A stretch of 64,000 nt of DNA, from contig JAIGNY010001494.1 in assembly GCA_020152595.1 (NCBI GenBank), forward strand, positions 124,001 through 188,000, read 5' to 3'. Positions 1 through 12,714 of this stretch are shown piece after piece; positions within the stretch are counted from its first letter, which is position 1, and every line of letters starts with the position of its first letter. A program made the translations under genes and the position numbers. The stretch comes from Chiridota heheva (lineage: Eukaryota > Echinodermata > Holothuroidea > Apodida > Chiridotidae). Below the pieces are notes generated by a model, which ran no database searches, was not told where the DNA came from, and saw nothing but the letters and a program-made list of their open reading frames with translations.

Positions 1-1557
1 AGTAAGTTTGATTGTCAGTCCTAAAGGATTATAGAAATGAAGAAGAAATCTACAGTAAGTTTGATTGTCAGTTTTAAAGGGTTATAGAAATAAAGAAAAA
101 ATTTACAGTAAGTTTGATTGTCAGTCTTAAAGGCTTATAGAAATAAAAAAGAAATCCACAGTAAGTTTGATTGGCAGTCTTAAAGGGTTATAGATATGAA
201 GAAGAAATCTACAGTAAGTTTGATTGTCAGTCTTAAAGGGTTATAGGAATGAAAAGAAATCTACAGTAAGTTTGATTGTCAGTCCTAAAAGGTTATAGAA
301 ATAAAGAAGAAATCTACAGTAAGTTTGATTGTCAGTCTTAAAGGCTTATAAAAATAAAGAAGAAATCTACAGTAAGTTTGATTGTCAGTCTTAAAGGGTT
401 ATAGATATGAAGAAGAAATCTACAGTAAGTTTGATTGTCAGTCTTAAAGGGTTATAGAGATAAAGAAGAAATCTACAGTAAGTTTGATTGTCAGTTTTAA
501 AGGGTTATAGAGATAAAGAAGAAATCTACAGTAAGTTTGATTGTCAGTCTTAAAGGATTATAGAAATGAAGAAGAAATCTACAGTAAGTTTGATTGGCAG
601 TCTTAAAGGGTTATAGATATGAAGAAGAAATCTACAGTAAGTTTGATTGTCAGTCTTAAAGGGTTATAGAGATAAAGAAGAAATCTACAGTAAGTTTGAT
701 TGTCAGTCCTAAAGGATTATAGAAATGAAGAAGAAATCTACAGTAAGTTTGATTGTCAGTTTTAAAGGGTTATAGAAATAAAGAAGAAATTTACAGTAAG
801 TTTGATTGTCAGTCTTAAAGGCTTATAGAAATAAAAAAGAAATCCACAGTAAGTTTGATTGGCAGTCTTAAAGGGTTATAGATATGAAGAAGAAATCTAC
901 AGTAAGTTTGATTGTCAGTCTTAAAGGGTTATAGAAATGAAGAAGAAATCTACAGTAAGTTTGATTGTCAGTCTTGAAGGGTTATAGAGATAAAGGAAAA
1001 ATCTACTGTAAGTTTGATTGTCAGTCTTAAAGGCTTATAGAAATAAAGAAGAAATGTACAGTAAGTTTGATTGTCAGTCTTAAAGGGTTATAGAAATGTA
1101 CAGTAAGTTTGATTGTCAGTCCTAAAGGGTTATAGAAATAAAGAGAAATCTACAGTAAGTTTGATTGTCAGTCTTAAAGGGTTATAGAAATGTAGAAGAA
1201 ATCTACAGTAAGTTTGATTGTCAGTCTTAGAGGTTTATAGAAATGAAGAAGAAATCTACAGTAAATTTGATTGTCAGTCTTTAAGGGTTATAGAAATGAA
1301 GAAGAAATCTACAGTAAGTTTGATTGTCAGTCCTAAAGGGTTATAGAAATAAAGAGAAATCTACAGTAAGTTTGATTGTCAGTCCTAAAGGGTTATAGAA
1401 ATAAAGAGAAATCTACAGTAAGTTTGATTGTCAGTCCTAAAGGGTTATAGAAATAAAAGAAATCTACAGTAAATTTGATTGTCAGTCTTAAAGGGTTATA
1501 GAAATAAAGAAGAAATCTACAGTAAATTTGATTGTCAGTCTTTAAGGGTTATAGAAA
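1..1557. repeat. 53-bp minisatellite, about 29 copies, cut by the window start
   Basis: Units begin with AGTAAGTTTGATTGTCAGTC, continue through a TTAAAGGGTTATAGAAAT core and end in a GAAGAAGAAATCTAC purine-rich tail. Starts at 1 and 54 give a period of 53. Copies differ by single substitutions (GAAATG/GATATG/GAGATA, CTTAAAG/CCTAAAG) and small deletions in the AAGAAG tract. The array runs off the left edge, so its true length is unknown. It lies upstream of the COX4 last exon on the same strand, so it is probably intronic and transcribed. Each unit contains A|GTAAGT, a good match to a 5' splice site. No protein is inferred. Confidence 0.95.
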
Positions 1558-2044
1558 TGAAAAAGTTTATTTTGCTTGCTAGATTGCATTTAAAAAGCTA
1601 CTACTAAAAACCACCGAAACCTTGCATTAAAGTAAATCAAGCGTTGAATAGTTTAGTAGCTGGGAAATGAATGTTTTTCCTAACCTGTGGTATGTAAGAG
1701 AACGCAATGGTGGTTTAAGTTATGCTGTGAACATGTCTTTGTAACGACATGAAAATTGCATTCCCAGAAGTAAAAAGTTTCATTTGTGGGTACTTTGAGT
1801 AAATCAAGCCTTGACAAAGCAGTGAATCTACTAGCCACCTATAAAATTGTATATGGTAAAGCAAAGATTTCAAAAGGTAAATTCAAATATGTCCAGTAAA
1901 CTGATGCACTCATCAGTATTTGTCATCCATAACATTCAAGAGTGCATATTTAAACATTTTGCTAGGAATTTACCCGCAGATCTGCTTTGGTTTTGAACAA
2001 GTGTATGTGGCACTCTCTGAAGTTCTGAACGTGGATTAAAGGAA
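1558..2044. other. unique sequence between two arrays, no gene seen
   Basis: No convincing exon or element is visible in this stretch. The words AGTAAATCAAGC followed by a (G/C)TTGA run occur twice, about 180 bp apart near 1630 and 1797, suggesting a small degenerate duplication. It is probably part of the COX4 intron. Confidence 0.4.
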
Positions 2045-5000
2045 TAGGGATGCGACCGTTTACCGATTGTTGTGTACGCGATCGAAAACATCGTTTACCG
2101 TTTACAAATTTATTACATTGTTTACATGAAAAAATTACCCAGAAAGTGCCCCCATCAGTTTCCCGACAATACTTCGCATTGAAATCAATATTCATTCACA
2201 CCACAGACAAAACTCTTCATCAATGATCTTACAATCAATAATCTTACAATCAATAATCTTACAATCAATGATCTTACAATCAATGATCTTACAATCAATG
2301 ATCTTACAATCAATGATCTTTCAATCAATGATCTTACAATCAATGATCTTACAATCAATGATTTTACAATCAATGATCTTACAATCAATGATTTTACAAT
2401 CAATGATCTTACAATCAATGATTTTACAATCAATGATTTTACAATCAATGATCTTACAATCAATGATTTTACAATCAATGATCTTACAATCAATGATCTT
2501 GCAATTAATGATCTTACAATCAATGATCTTACAATCAATGATTTTACAATCAATGATCTTACAATCAATGATTTTACAATCAATGATCTTACAATCAATG
2601 ATCTTGCAATTAATGATCTTACAATCAATGATCTTACAATCAATGATCTTACAATCAATGATCTTATAATCAATGATCTTACAGTCAATAATATTACAAT
2701 CAATGATCTTACAGTCAATAATATTACAATCAATAATCTTACAATCAATGATCTTACAATCAATGATTTTACAATCAATGATCTTACAATCAATGATCTT
2801 ACAGTCAATAATATTACAATCAATAATCTTACAATCAATAATCTTACAATCAATGATCTTACAATCAATGATCTTACAGTCAATAATATTACAATCAATA
2901 ATCTTACAATCAATAATCTTACAATCAATGATCTTACAATCAATGATCTTACAATCAATGATCTTACAATCAATAATCTTACAATCAATAATATTACAAT
3001 CAATGATCTTACAATCAATAATCTTACAATCAATGATCTTACAATCAATGATCTTACAATCAATGATCTTACAATCAATAATCTTACAATCAATAATCTT
3101 ACAATCAATAATCTTACAATCAATAATCTTACAATCAATAATCTTACAATCAATGATCTTACAATCAATGATCTTACAATCAATGATCTTACAATCAATG
3201 ATCTTACATCAATAATATTACAATCAATGATCTTACAGTCAATAATATTACAATCAATAATCTTACAATCAATGATCTTACAATCAATAATCTTACAATC
3301 AATGATCTAACAATCAATAATCTTACAATCAATGATCTTACAATCAATGATCTTACAATCAATGATCTTACAATCAATGATCTTACAATCAATCAATAAT
3401 CTTACAATCAATGATCTTACAATCAATGATCTTACAATCAATGATCTTACAATCAATAATCTTACAATCAATGATCTTACAATCAATAATCTTACAATCA
3501 ATGATCTTTCAATCAATAATCTTACAATCAATGATCTTACAATCAATGATCTTACAATCAATGATCTAACAATCAATGATCTTACAATCAATGATCTTAC
3601 AGTCAATAATATTACAATCAATGATCTTACAGTCAATAATCTTACAATCAATGATCTTACAAGTCAATAATGATCTTACAATCAATAATCTTACAATCAA
3701 TGATCTTACAATCAATGATCTTACAATCAATGATCTTACAATCAATGATCTTACAATCAATGATCTTACAATCAAATGATCTTACAATGATCTTACAATC
3801 AATGATCTTACAATCAATAATCTTACAATCAATGATCTTACAATCAATGATCTTACAATCAATGATCTTACAATCAATAATCTTACAATCAATGATCTTA
3901 CAATCAATGATCTTACAATCAATGATCTTACAATCAATAATCTTACAATCAATAATCAATCAATAATACAATCAATGATCTTACAATCGATGATCTTACA
4001 ATCAATGATCTTACAATCAATAATCTTACAATCAATAATCTTACAATCAATGATCTTACAATCAATGATCTTACAATCAATGATCTTACAATCAATAATC
4101 TTACAATCAATAATCTTACAATCAATGATCTTACTATCAATAATCTTACAATCAATGATCTTACAATCAATGATCTTACAATCAATAATCTTACAATCAA
4201 TAATCTTACAATCAATAATCTTACAATCAATAATCTTACAATCAATGATCTTACAATCAATGATCTTACAATCAATGATCTTACAATCAATAATCTTACA
4301 ATCAATGATCTTACAATCAATAATCTTACAATCAATGATCTTACAATCAATAATCTTACAATCAATAATCTTACAATCAATGATCTTACAATCAATGATC
4401 TTACAATCAATGATCTTACAATCAATGATCTTACAATCAATGATCTTACAATCAATGATCTTACAATCAATGATCTTACAATCAATGATCTTACAATCAA
4501 TGATCTTACAATCAATCAATGATCTTAACAATCAATGATCTTACAATCAATAATCTTACAATCAATGATCTTACAATCAATAATCTTACAATCAATGATC
4601 TTACAATCAATGATGTAACAATCAATGATCTTACAATCAATAATCTTACAATCAATGATCTAACAATCAATGATCTTACAATCAATAATATTACAATCAA
4701 TAATATTACAATCAATAATATTACAATCAATGATCTTACAATCAATGATCTTACAATCAATAATCTTACAATCAATGATCTTACAATCAATGATCTTACA
4801 ATCAATGATCTTACAATCAATAATCTTACAATCAATGATCTTACAATCAATGATCTAACAATCAATGATCTTACAATCAAAATCAATAATCTTACAATCA
4901 ATGATCTCAATTATCAATCAATAATCTTACAATCAATGATCTTACAATCAATGATCTTACAATCAATGATCTTACAATCAATAATCTTACAATCAATAAT

Positions 5001-8000
5001 ATTTCAATCAATGATCTTACATTCAATGATCTTACAATCAATGATCTTACAATCAATGATCTTACAATCAATGATCTTACAATCAATAATCTTACAATCA
5101 ATAATCTTACAATCGATAATCTTACAATCGATGATCTTACAATCGATGATCTTACAATCCATAATCTTACAATCAATAATCTTACAATCAATAATCTTAC
5201 AATCAATGATCTTACAATCAATGATCTTACAATCAAGAATCTTACAATCAAGAATCTTACAATCAATAATCTTACAATCAATGATCTTACAATCAATGAT
5301 CTTACAATCAATGATCTTACAATCAATGATCTAACAATCAATGATCTTACAATCAATGATCTTACAGTCAATAATATTACAATCAATGATCTTACAGTCA
5401 ATAATATTACAATCAATAATCTTACAATCAATAATCTTACAATCAATGATCTTACAATCAATGATCTTACAATCAATGATCTTACAATCAATGATCTTAC
5501 AATCAATGATCTTACAATCAATGATCTTACAGTCAATCTTACAATCAATAATCTTACAATCAATAATCTTACAATCAATGATCTTACAATCAATAATCTT
5601 ACAATCAATGATCTTACAATCAATGATTTTACAATCAATGATCTTGCAATCAATGATCTTGCAATTAATGATCTTTCAATCAATGATCTTACAATCAATG
5701 ATTTTACAATCAATGATCTTACAGTCAATAATATTACAGTCAATGATTTTACAATCAATGATCTTACAATTAATGATCTTACAATCAATGATCTTGCAAT
5801 TAATGATCTTTCAATCAATGATCTTACAATCAATGATTTTACAATCAATGATCTTACAGTCAATAATATTACAATCAATGATTTTACAATCAATGATCTA
5901 ACAATCAATAATCTTACAATCAATGATCTTACAATCAATAATCTTACAATCAATGATCTTGCAATTAATGATCTTTCAATCAATGATCTTACAATCAATA
6001 ATTTACAATCAATGATCTTACAGTCAATAATATTACAATCAATGATTTTACAATCAATGATCTTACAATCAATGATCTTACAATCAATAATCTTACAATC
6101 AATGATCTTACAATCAATGATCTAACAATCAATGATCTTACAATCAATGATCTTACAATCAATGATCTAACAATCAATGATCTTACAATCAATGATCTTA
6201 CAATCAATGATCTTACAATCAATTATCTTACAATCAATGATCTTACAATCAATAATCTTACAATCAATAATATTACAATCAATGATCTTACAATCAATAA
6301 TCTTACAATCAATGATCTTACAATCAATGATCTTACAATCAATGATCTTACAATCAATGATCTTACAATCAATGATCTTACAATCAATAATCTTACAATC
6401 AATAATCTTACAATCAATAATCTTACAATCAATGATCTTACAATCAATGATCTTACAATCAATGATCTTACAATCAGTCAATAATCTTACAATCAATGAT
6501 CTTACAATCAATGATCTTACAATCAATGATCTTACAATCAATGATCTTACAATCAATGATCTTACAATCAATGATCTTACAATCAATGATCTTACAATCA
6601 ATGATCTTACAATCAATGATCTTACAATCAATGATCTTACAATCAATGATCTTACAATCAATGATCTTACAATCAATGATCTTACAATCAATGATCTTAC
6701 AATCAATGATCTTACAATCAATGATCTTACAATCAATGATCTTACAATCAATGATCTTCAATAATAATCAATCAATGATCTTACAACAATGATCTTACAA
6801 TCAATGATCTTACAATCAATGATCTTACAATCAATGATCTTACAATCAATGATCAATCAATGATCTTTACAATCAATGATCTTACAATCAATGATCTTAC
6901 AATCAATGATCTTACAATCAATAATCTTACAATCAATGATCTTACAATCAATGATCTTACAATCAATGATCTTACAATCAATGATCTTACAATCAATGAT
7001 CTTACAACAATCAATGATCTTACAATCAATGATCTTACAATCAATAATCTTACAATCAATGATCTTACAATCAATCTTATAATCAATGATCTTACAATCA
7101 ATGATCTTACAATCAATCAATGATCTTACAATCAATGATCTTACAATCAATGATCTTACAATCAATGATCTTACAATCAATAATCTTACAATCAATGATC
7201 TTACAGTCAATAATCTTACAATCAATGATCTTACAATCAATGATCTTACAATCAATAATCTTACAATCAATGATCTTACAATCAATGATCTTACAATCAA
7301 TAATCTTACAATCAATGATCTTACAATCAATGATCTTACAATCAATAATCTTACAATCAATGATCTTACAATCATGATCTTACAATCAATGATCTTACAA
7401 TCAATGATCTTACAATCAATGATCTTACAATCAATGATCTTACAATCAATGATCTTACAATCAATGATCTTACAATCATCTTACAATCAATAATCTTACA
7501 ATCAATGATCTTACAATCAATGATGATCTTACAATCAATCAATAATCTTACAATCAATGATCTTACAATCAATGATCTTACAATCAATGATCTTACAATC
7601 AATTCAATGATTTTACAATCAATGATCTTACAATCAATAATCTTACAATCAATAATCTTACAATCCATGATCTTACAATCAATAATCTTACAATCAATGA
7701 TCTTACAATCAATGATTTTACAATCAATAATCTTACAATCAATAATCTTACAATCAATGATCTTACAATCAATAATCTTACAATCAATGATCTTACAATC
7801 AATGATTTTACAATCAATGATCTTGCAATCAATGATCTTACAATCAATGATCTTACAATCAGTGATTTTACAATCAATGATCTTACAATCAATGATCTTG
7901 CAATTAATGATCTTTCAATCAATGATCTTACATTCAATGATTTTACAATCAATGATCTTACAATCAATGATTTTACAATCAATGATCTTGCAATCAATGA

Positions 8001-8824
8001 TCTTACAATCAATGATCTTACAATCGATGATCTTACAATCAATGATCTTACAATTCAATTTTAAAGAGCAATCAACCAAGGATTTGGATTGAATCCTTTT
8101 TAGTGCGGGAATTAAACTCGCACAAATCTTTTACTTTGATTTGCCAAATTTAGAGCTACTTAATGTACGCTCAGGCCCGGTTAACAATACAGGCTTAAAT
8201 CTGAATTAGGTTAACACCCGTTTTACAAGCTGTTAAATGAACCCAGAAATACATGGACAATAAAGCAGTGATTGTTATTTTCACCACAAATAAATGCAAA
8301 TATTACCCGATGAGTCAAATAAATTGTGCACAAAAGACAAATGTTTTGGAGTTGCTGAGATTTCAACGATGGTTCGTAAACATCAGCGTGATTTGCCAAG
8401 AGGGTTGCATAAAATACAGTACAGTTGGGAATGTCACTGGATTGGAATATTTTTTATACAGTATGCTAGCTGTCAGCTGGTGGCACAATTTTGAATCTTG
8501 CTTGTCATGGTGATATGTGTTAAAAACATCAAAATTCTTGCAAGACGCGGCAATGTACTTGCTAATATTTCATTTCTGTTTTATTTTAAAGTGCGTTAAA
8601 ATCATGGATCATTATTTTTGACAACTTTTTTCCAGCCGTACTCGTAAATTGAAGACTTATTTTAGCCTCCTTCTGAGTTTTGTGACATTCCTTACTTATT
8701 TTGAATCCTGGAAATTTCTTGAATTTTTGGTGTGTGATTGCATTTTTGGAGAAAGATACAAAATAAAGATACAAAAAATGGATAATTTATCGTTTACTGA
8801 ATTAAGCGAAAATGCACATCCCTA
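2045..8824. mobile_element. possible non-autonomous hAT-like element containing the 15-bp array
   Basis: The left end reads TAGGGATGCGACCG from 2045. The reverse complement of the right end, finishing at 8824, reads TAGGGATGTGCATTTTCG. TAGGGATG-type ends are common in animal hAT elements (family knowledge). The 8-bp flanks are TAAAGGAA at 2037-2044 and AAAGGGAA at 8825-8832, which agree at 6 of 8 positions, as expected for an old 8-bp target duplication. Both ends also carry GTTTAC-type subterminal words. No transposase is recognisable inside. The match is short, so this could be chance or could represent unrelated ends. Confidence 0.35.
2223..8055. repeat. 15-bp minisatellite, about 390 copies (5.8 kb)
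   Basis: The unit is ATCTTACAATCAATG, with a common ATCTTACAATCAATA variant and rarer forms such as ATTTTACAATCAATG, ATATTACAATCAATG and ATCTTGCAATTAATG. Because 15 is divisible by 3, frames stay open for hundreds of codons on both strands (MILQS, INDLT, KIIDC, IVRSL peptides). These are repeat artefacts, not genes. The array has internal structure. Blocks combining a CTTACAGTC unit with AATAATATT recur near 2690, 2800, 3230, 3600, 5370, 5720, 5860 and 6020. Blocks with CTTGCAATTAATGATCTT recur near 2500, 2605, 5650, 5790, 5955 and 7890. Phase breaks such as AATCAATCAATG occur near 3390, 4515, 6760, 7110 and 7530. It lies upstream of the COX4 last exon, probably in an intron. Confidence 0.97.
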
Positions 8825-9335
8825 AAAGGGAACATGTTACTTAATAAGTGGAAGGACAGATTGAAATATCTAAAGTCGGGTAGTGCTATTTTAACTAAAC
8901 ATACTGTGTTGCTTAAAGATATAGTGAACACCATGAAAACCCAAAGATTCCCATCACAATCAAAAATTGTTTAAAAATTACAAAAAAATGTTTTTTTTCT
9001 TCTTTCAAATCTTACAATAACTCCAAGATCACATTTTTGCTTCAAAATCAAACACGCAAATTCCAAGACATGATAGTATTGGTTTCTGGTCTAATTTTTA
9101 TAATCCCTACGTGTAATCTTTTGTTCTGGAGAAATTTCTTCAAAATTTTATGAATTTCTGCCATTTTTGACCCGTTTTTTTCTTCAAAAAATTGTGTACC
9201 CAAACCGTAGATCGCATATGCTTCGTTGAACCGCCATTCAAAAGCGATTTCCTTTCATTTGACATATAAATAAAGGCATACCCCCCTTTATTTAAAACCT
9301 GTCCTATTAGAAATATATTACACCTCTCCAATTTG
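8056..9335. other. AT-rich non-coding sequence, probably COX4 intron
   Basis: No exon with good splice borders and protein similarity was found here on the + strand. The 63- and 86-codon open frames resemble nothing recognisable. The right-hand end of the possible hAT-like element is at 8824. The region carries poly-T tracts typical of intron sequence. Confidence 0.4.
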
Positions 9336-9337
9336 AA

Positions 9338-9416
9338 CGACTACGTGGTGCAGAGGAAATGTACGCTGCCAGCAAGTGAGCGCTCCGGGCTCGAGTCTCA
9401 CCGTGACCACTGCGTA
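9338..9416 (+). other. tRNA-like / SINE-head relic with A- and B-box-like words
   Basis: TGGTGCAGAGG fits the RNA polymerase III A-box consensus TRGYNNARNNG. About 50 bp downstream, GGGCTCGAGTCTC resembles the B-box GGTTCGANTCC with two changes. The spacing suits a tRNA or tRNA-derived SINE. The T-stem pairs poorly and I could not build a full acceptor stem, so this is not called as a functional tRNA. It lies in probable COX4 intron. Confidence 0.35.
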
Positions 9417-9860
9417 ACTATTTTTCTGCTGCAGCTTTCAGGGGTCGTTTGACTTTGATCATTTTTGATGTGTTTTTATCTTTCCTTTCTTTTTAAAAAT
9501 TATACATTAGTATGATTGGAAAGAAAATTTCATAAAGAATCTAAATATGTAACACAAATCTCTGTTTTCAATACTGACAAGAAGGTATACTTTCGCAAAG
9601 ATTGACCATTTGTTGACCAATTTTAGCCACAAATTGCTTAATTTGCATATTTTTGTCCAATTTTTCCTAAATTGGTTTTAATTACTCAAAAGATAAATAT
9701 CTTAGCCTCTATTCCAACCAAACTTGTAACAAAAGAAAATGAAAGGAAAGTTGTCAAAAATGCATATGAAAAAAAAGTTACGAAAATTGGGGTCGCTTTT
9801 TTTTAAAGCCCTGGTAAAGTAAAGGTTAAAGTAAATGTGTTTCTTTTCTTTCTCCTACAG

Positions 9861-9997
9861 TGTCCCCAGTGAGGCCTCATACACTAAGCAAAGAATGGCA
9901 GGAAGCCCAATTGAGATACGAGATAGCAATCCGCAATGGTCCCGTCACAGGCACCGCATCAAAATGGGATTACGAGAAGAATGATTGGAAGCAATAA
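9861..9997 (+). CDS. cytochrome c oxidase subunit 4 (COX4), last coding exon
   Basis: A strong acceptor (pyrimidine-rich tract ending CTCCTACAG at 9841-9860) precedes an exon with two leading bases, 44 codons and a TAA stop at 9995-9997. The peptide contains PHTLSKEWQEAQ and, at its end, GTASKWDYEKNDWKQ. This closely matches the C-terminus of animal COX4, where human COX4I1 ends with SKWDYEKNEWKK. COX4 is a nuclear-encoded, single-pass inner-membrane subunit of respiratory complex IV. This part is the C-terminal segment that follows the transmembrane helix. The membrane helix and the mitochondrial targeting peptide belong to upstream exons, which were not found here and probably lie left of the window. 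The acceptor phase means the exon completes a codon begun upstream. Confidence 0.9.
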
Positions 9998-10415
9998 TTG
10001 CCAGCAGCTTCTCTAACAATTTCAGGGGATTTATGATGCTAGGCAATAGAATATTTCTTGTTTTCAGAACTTGCGTGAATCAAATTGAAAAGTGCAACAG
10101 ACTCATGGGCCCATGTGTGCCAGTGGTGTAGCTTGTGAAAATAGGTTTTGTATGTTACAAGGAAAGTAATAAATTGACACTCTTCCATGCAAGGAAGATC
10201 ATTGCATATTATTACAATGTGATGATATGCAGGATGATTTATCTAGATTTTTACATATTCAGGTAAAGAATGAAAGAAATCGTTCACTTTCTCTCAACGT
10301 GCAATAAGTCCTACTATATCATTTATTGACACACAAGCTGCACCACTGGCTTGTATTCATTTCTCTGAACTTGAAAACTCTTGTCGCCAAATAAAGCTGA
10401 CATTGAATTATGTAT
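9998..10415 (+). promoter_or_regulatory. COX4 3' UTR with two polyadenylation signals
   Basis: The stop codon is followed by AT-rich non-coding sequence. AATAAA hexamers occur at 10168-10173 and 10390-10395. The second lies in a context followed by T-rich and G/T-rich sequence and is a plausible distal site. Two signals suggest a short (about 190 nt) and a long (about 410 nt) 3' UTR. No transcript evidence is available to me. Confidence 0.6.
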
Positions 10416-10787
10416 TGTAGAAGGAATGAACACACCCGGAATTTACTAATAGTATGGTAGTCAGCATCATTAAATCATCTGGTATGAAAAGTTTGAATTT
10501 TATTGTAAAGAAGAGTTATTTGTGAAAAGGTATCCCTGCCCTTGTGGTTCATCACACAGTGAAGGTTACAATGTTTGTGGTTTGTGATGTTTGGATTCAA
10601 AGCTAAAAACTAACTTATTTTTCAGCATGTTGATATTTTTGCCAGAGTGGAATAATCATGTGGGTGAGCACGTATCATATTATGAAAACGGTCATTTATG
10701 AAAACGGTCATTTTTAAAAACTGTTGAAAAATAAATTAGTTTTATGATTGGAGATATTTTTGTTTCGTGTCTTTATTAAGTTTTCTG

Positions 10788-11901
10788 GACAGGTAGCAAC
10801 AGCAGGAGCTTAATGGTATATGGACAGGTAGCAACAGCAGGAGCTTAAAGGTATATAAACAGGCTGCAACAACATATGAGCTTAAAGGTATATGGACAGG
10901 TAGCAACAACATATGAGCTTAAAGGTATATAGACAGGTAGCAACAACAGGAGCTGAGCTTAAAGGTATATGGACAGGTAGCAACAGCAGGAGCTTAAAGG
11001 TATATGGACAGGTAGCAACAACAGGAGCTGAAAGGTATATGGACAGGTAGCAACAACATATGAGCTTAAAGGTATATGGACAGGTAGCAACAGCAGGAGC
11101 TGAAAGGTATATGGACAGGTAGCAACAACATATGAGCTTAAAGTTATATGGACAGGTAGCAACAACAGGAGCTGAAAGGTATATGGACAGGTAGCAACAA
11201 CAGGAGCTTAAAGGTATGTGGACAGGTAGCAACAAACATGAGCAGGTAGCAACAACATGAGCTTAAAGGTATATGGACAGGTATAGCAACAACTTAGAGC
11301 TAAAAGGTATATGGACAGGGCAACAACAGCATGAGCTTAAAGGTATATGGACAGGTAGCAACAACAGGAGCTGAAAGGTATATGGAGAAGGTAGCAACAA
11401 TAGGAGCTTAAAGGTATATGGACAGGTAGCAACAACTTAGAGCTAAAAGGTATATGGACAGGTAGCAACAACATATGAGCTTAAAGGTATATGGACAGGT
11501 AGCAACAACAGGAGCTGAAAGGTATATGGACAGGTAGCAACAGCAGGAGCTTAAAGGTATATGGACAGGTAGCAGCAACAGGAGCTGAAAGGTATATGGA
11601 GAAGGTAGCAACAGCAGGAGCTTAAAGGTATATGGACAGGTAGCAACAACATATGAGCTTAAAGGTATAAGGACAGGTAGCAACAACAGGAGCTGAAAGG
11701 TATATGGACAGGTAGCAACAACATATGAGCTTAAAGGTATATGGACAGGTAGCAACAACAGGAGCTGAAAGGTATATGGACAGGTAGCAACAACAGGAGC
11801 TGAAAGGTATATGGACAGGTAGCAACAACAGGAGCTTAAAGGTATATGGACAGGTAGCAGCAACAGGAGCTTAAAGGTATATGGACAGGTAGCAACAACA
11901 T
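10788..11901. repeat. 34-37-bp minisatellite, about 32 copies
   Basis: The unit contains GGTATATGGACAGGTAGCAA followed by CAACAGGAGCTTAAA or CAACATATGAGCTTAAA. The two alternative tails differ by 2 bp and are interspersed. The array begins about 375 bp after the distal COX4 polyadenylation signal. Open frames on the - strand (repeated VHIPLSS, CCCYLSIYL) come from the repeat and are not coding. Confidence 0.95.
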
Positions 11902-11924
11902 GATGGCAGTAAAAACCATTAAAA

Positions 11925-12135
11925 TAGCAAAAAGCTCCATCTGTTAAAAATTGGCTATTTTAAAACTTAGACAACGAATTAGAATAAATTGCACAATATT
12001 TTGTGACCTCAAAATGGACATCAAGAAAATTGTTTATATTAACTTATTGTTTTTCAACCCTCCCTGCAAATATTTTGAATGGGAGAAGTTGGCTATAGTG
12101 CAGAAAAATTGGGTTGACCTTGATTTAACTGTAGA
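11925..12135. repeat. dispersed repeat, copy 1 (second copy near 35.29-35.44 kb)
   Basis: This stretch shares several blocks with 35286-35440: AAATTGCACAA, TTTTGTGACCTC, and TTTTGAATGGGAGAAGTTGG followed by CTATA, in the same order and with similar spacing. I see no coding capacity. It is probably a piece of an unidentified transposable element. Confidence 0.6.
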
Positions 12136-12190
12136 ATGCAATGTGAGAACATTTGGGAAATGAATATAAGGAATAAATTAAAGATTTTCT

Positions 12191-12700
12191 GTGTATTCCT
12201 GTTCATATATCATCACTTTTGTGTATTCCTGTTCGTACATCATCACTTTTGTGTATTCCTGTTCATATATCATCACTTTTGTATATTTCTGTTCATATAT
12301 CATCACTTTTGTGTATTCCCTTTCATACATCATCACTTTTGTGTATTCCTGTTCGTACATCATCACTTTTGTGTTTTCCTGTTCGTACATCATCACTTTT
12401 GTGTATTCCTGTTCGTGCATCATCACTTTTGTGTATTCCTGTTCGTGCATCATCACTTTTGTGTATTCCTGTTAGTACATCATCACTTTTGTGTATTCCT
12501 GTTCATACATCATCACTTTTGTGGATTCGGATTCCAGTTCATATATCAACACCTTTGTGTATTCCTGTTCATATATCATCACTTTTGTGTATTCCAGTGC
12601 ATATCATCACCTTTGTGTATTCCAGTTCATATATCATTACTTTTGTATATTCCTGTTCATACATCATCACTTTTGTGTATTCCTGATCATACACATCACT
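12191..12700. repeat. 30-bp minisatellite, about 17 copies
   Basis: The unit GTGTATTCCTGTTCATACAT continues with CATCACTTTT. The period is exactly 30 over most of the array, so all frames stay open (YSCSYIITFV, FLFVHHHFCV peptides), which is an artefact. The right end becomes irregular from about 12525. A single copy of the same unit occurs at 42066-42100 in unique sequence, apparently the non-amplified form. Confidence 0.95.
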
Positions 12701-12714
12701 ATTTTGCTATTTAC

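Noticed and set aside
2185-8092. Many frames of 60-363 codons with MILQS/INDLT/IVRSL peptides
   Set aside because: Translation of the 15-bp array; all frames of both strands are open over long runs and there are no flanking coding signals.
8253-8513. 86-codon + strand frame as an upstream COX4 exon
   Set aside because: The peptide lacks the COX4 membrane helix and any conserved COX4 segment, and no acceptor/donor pair fits.
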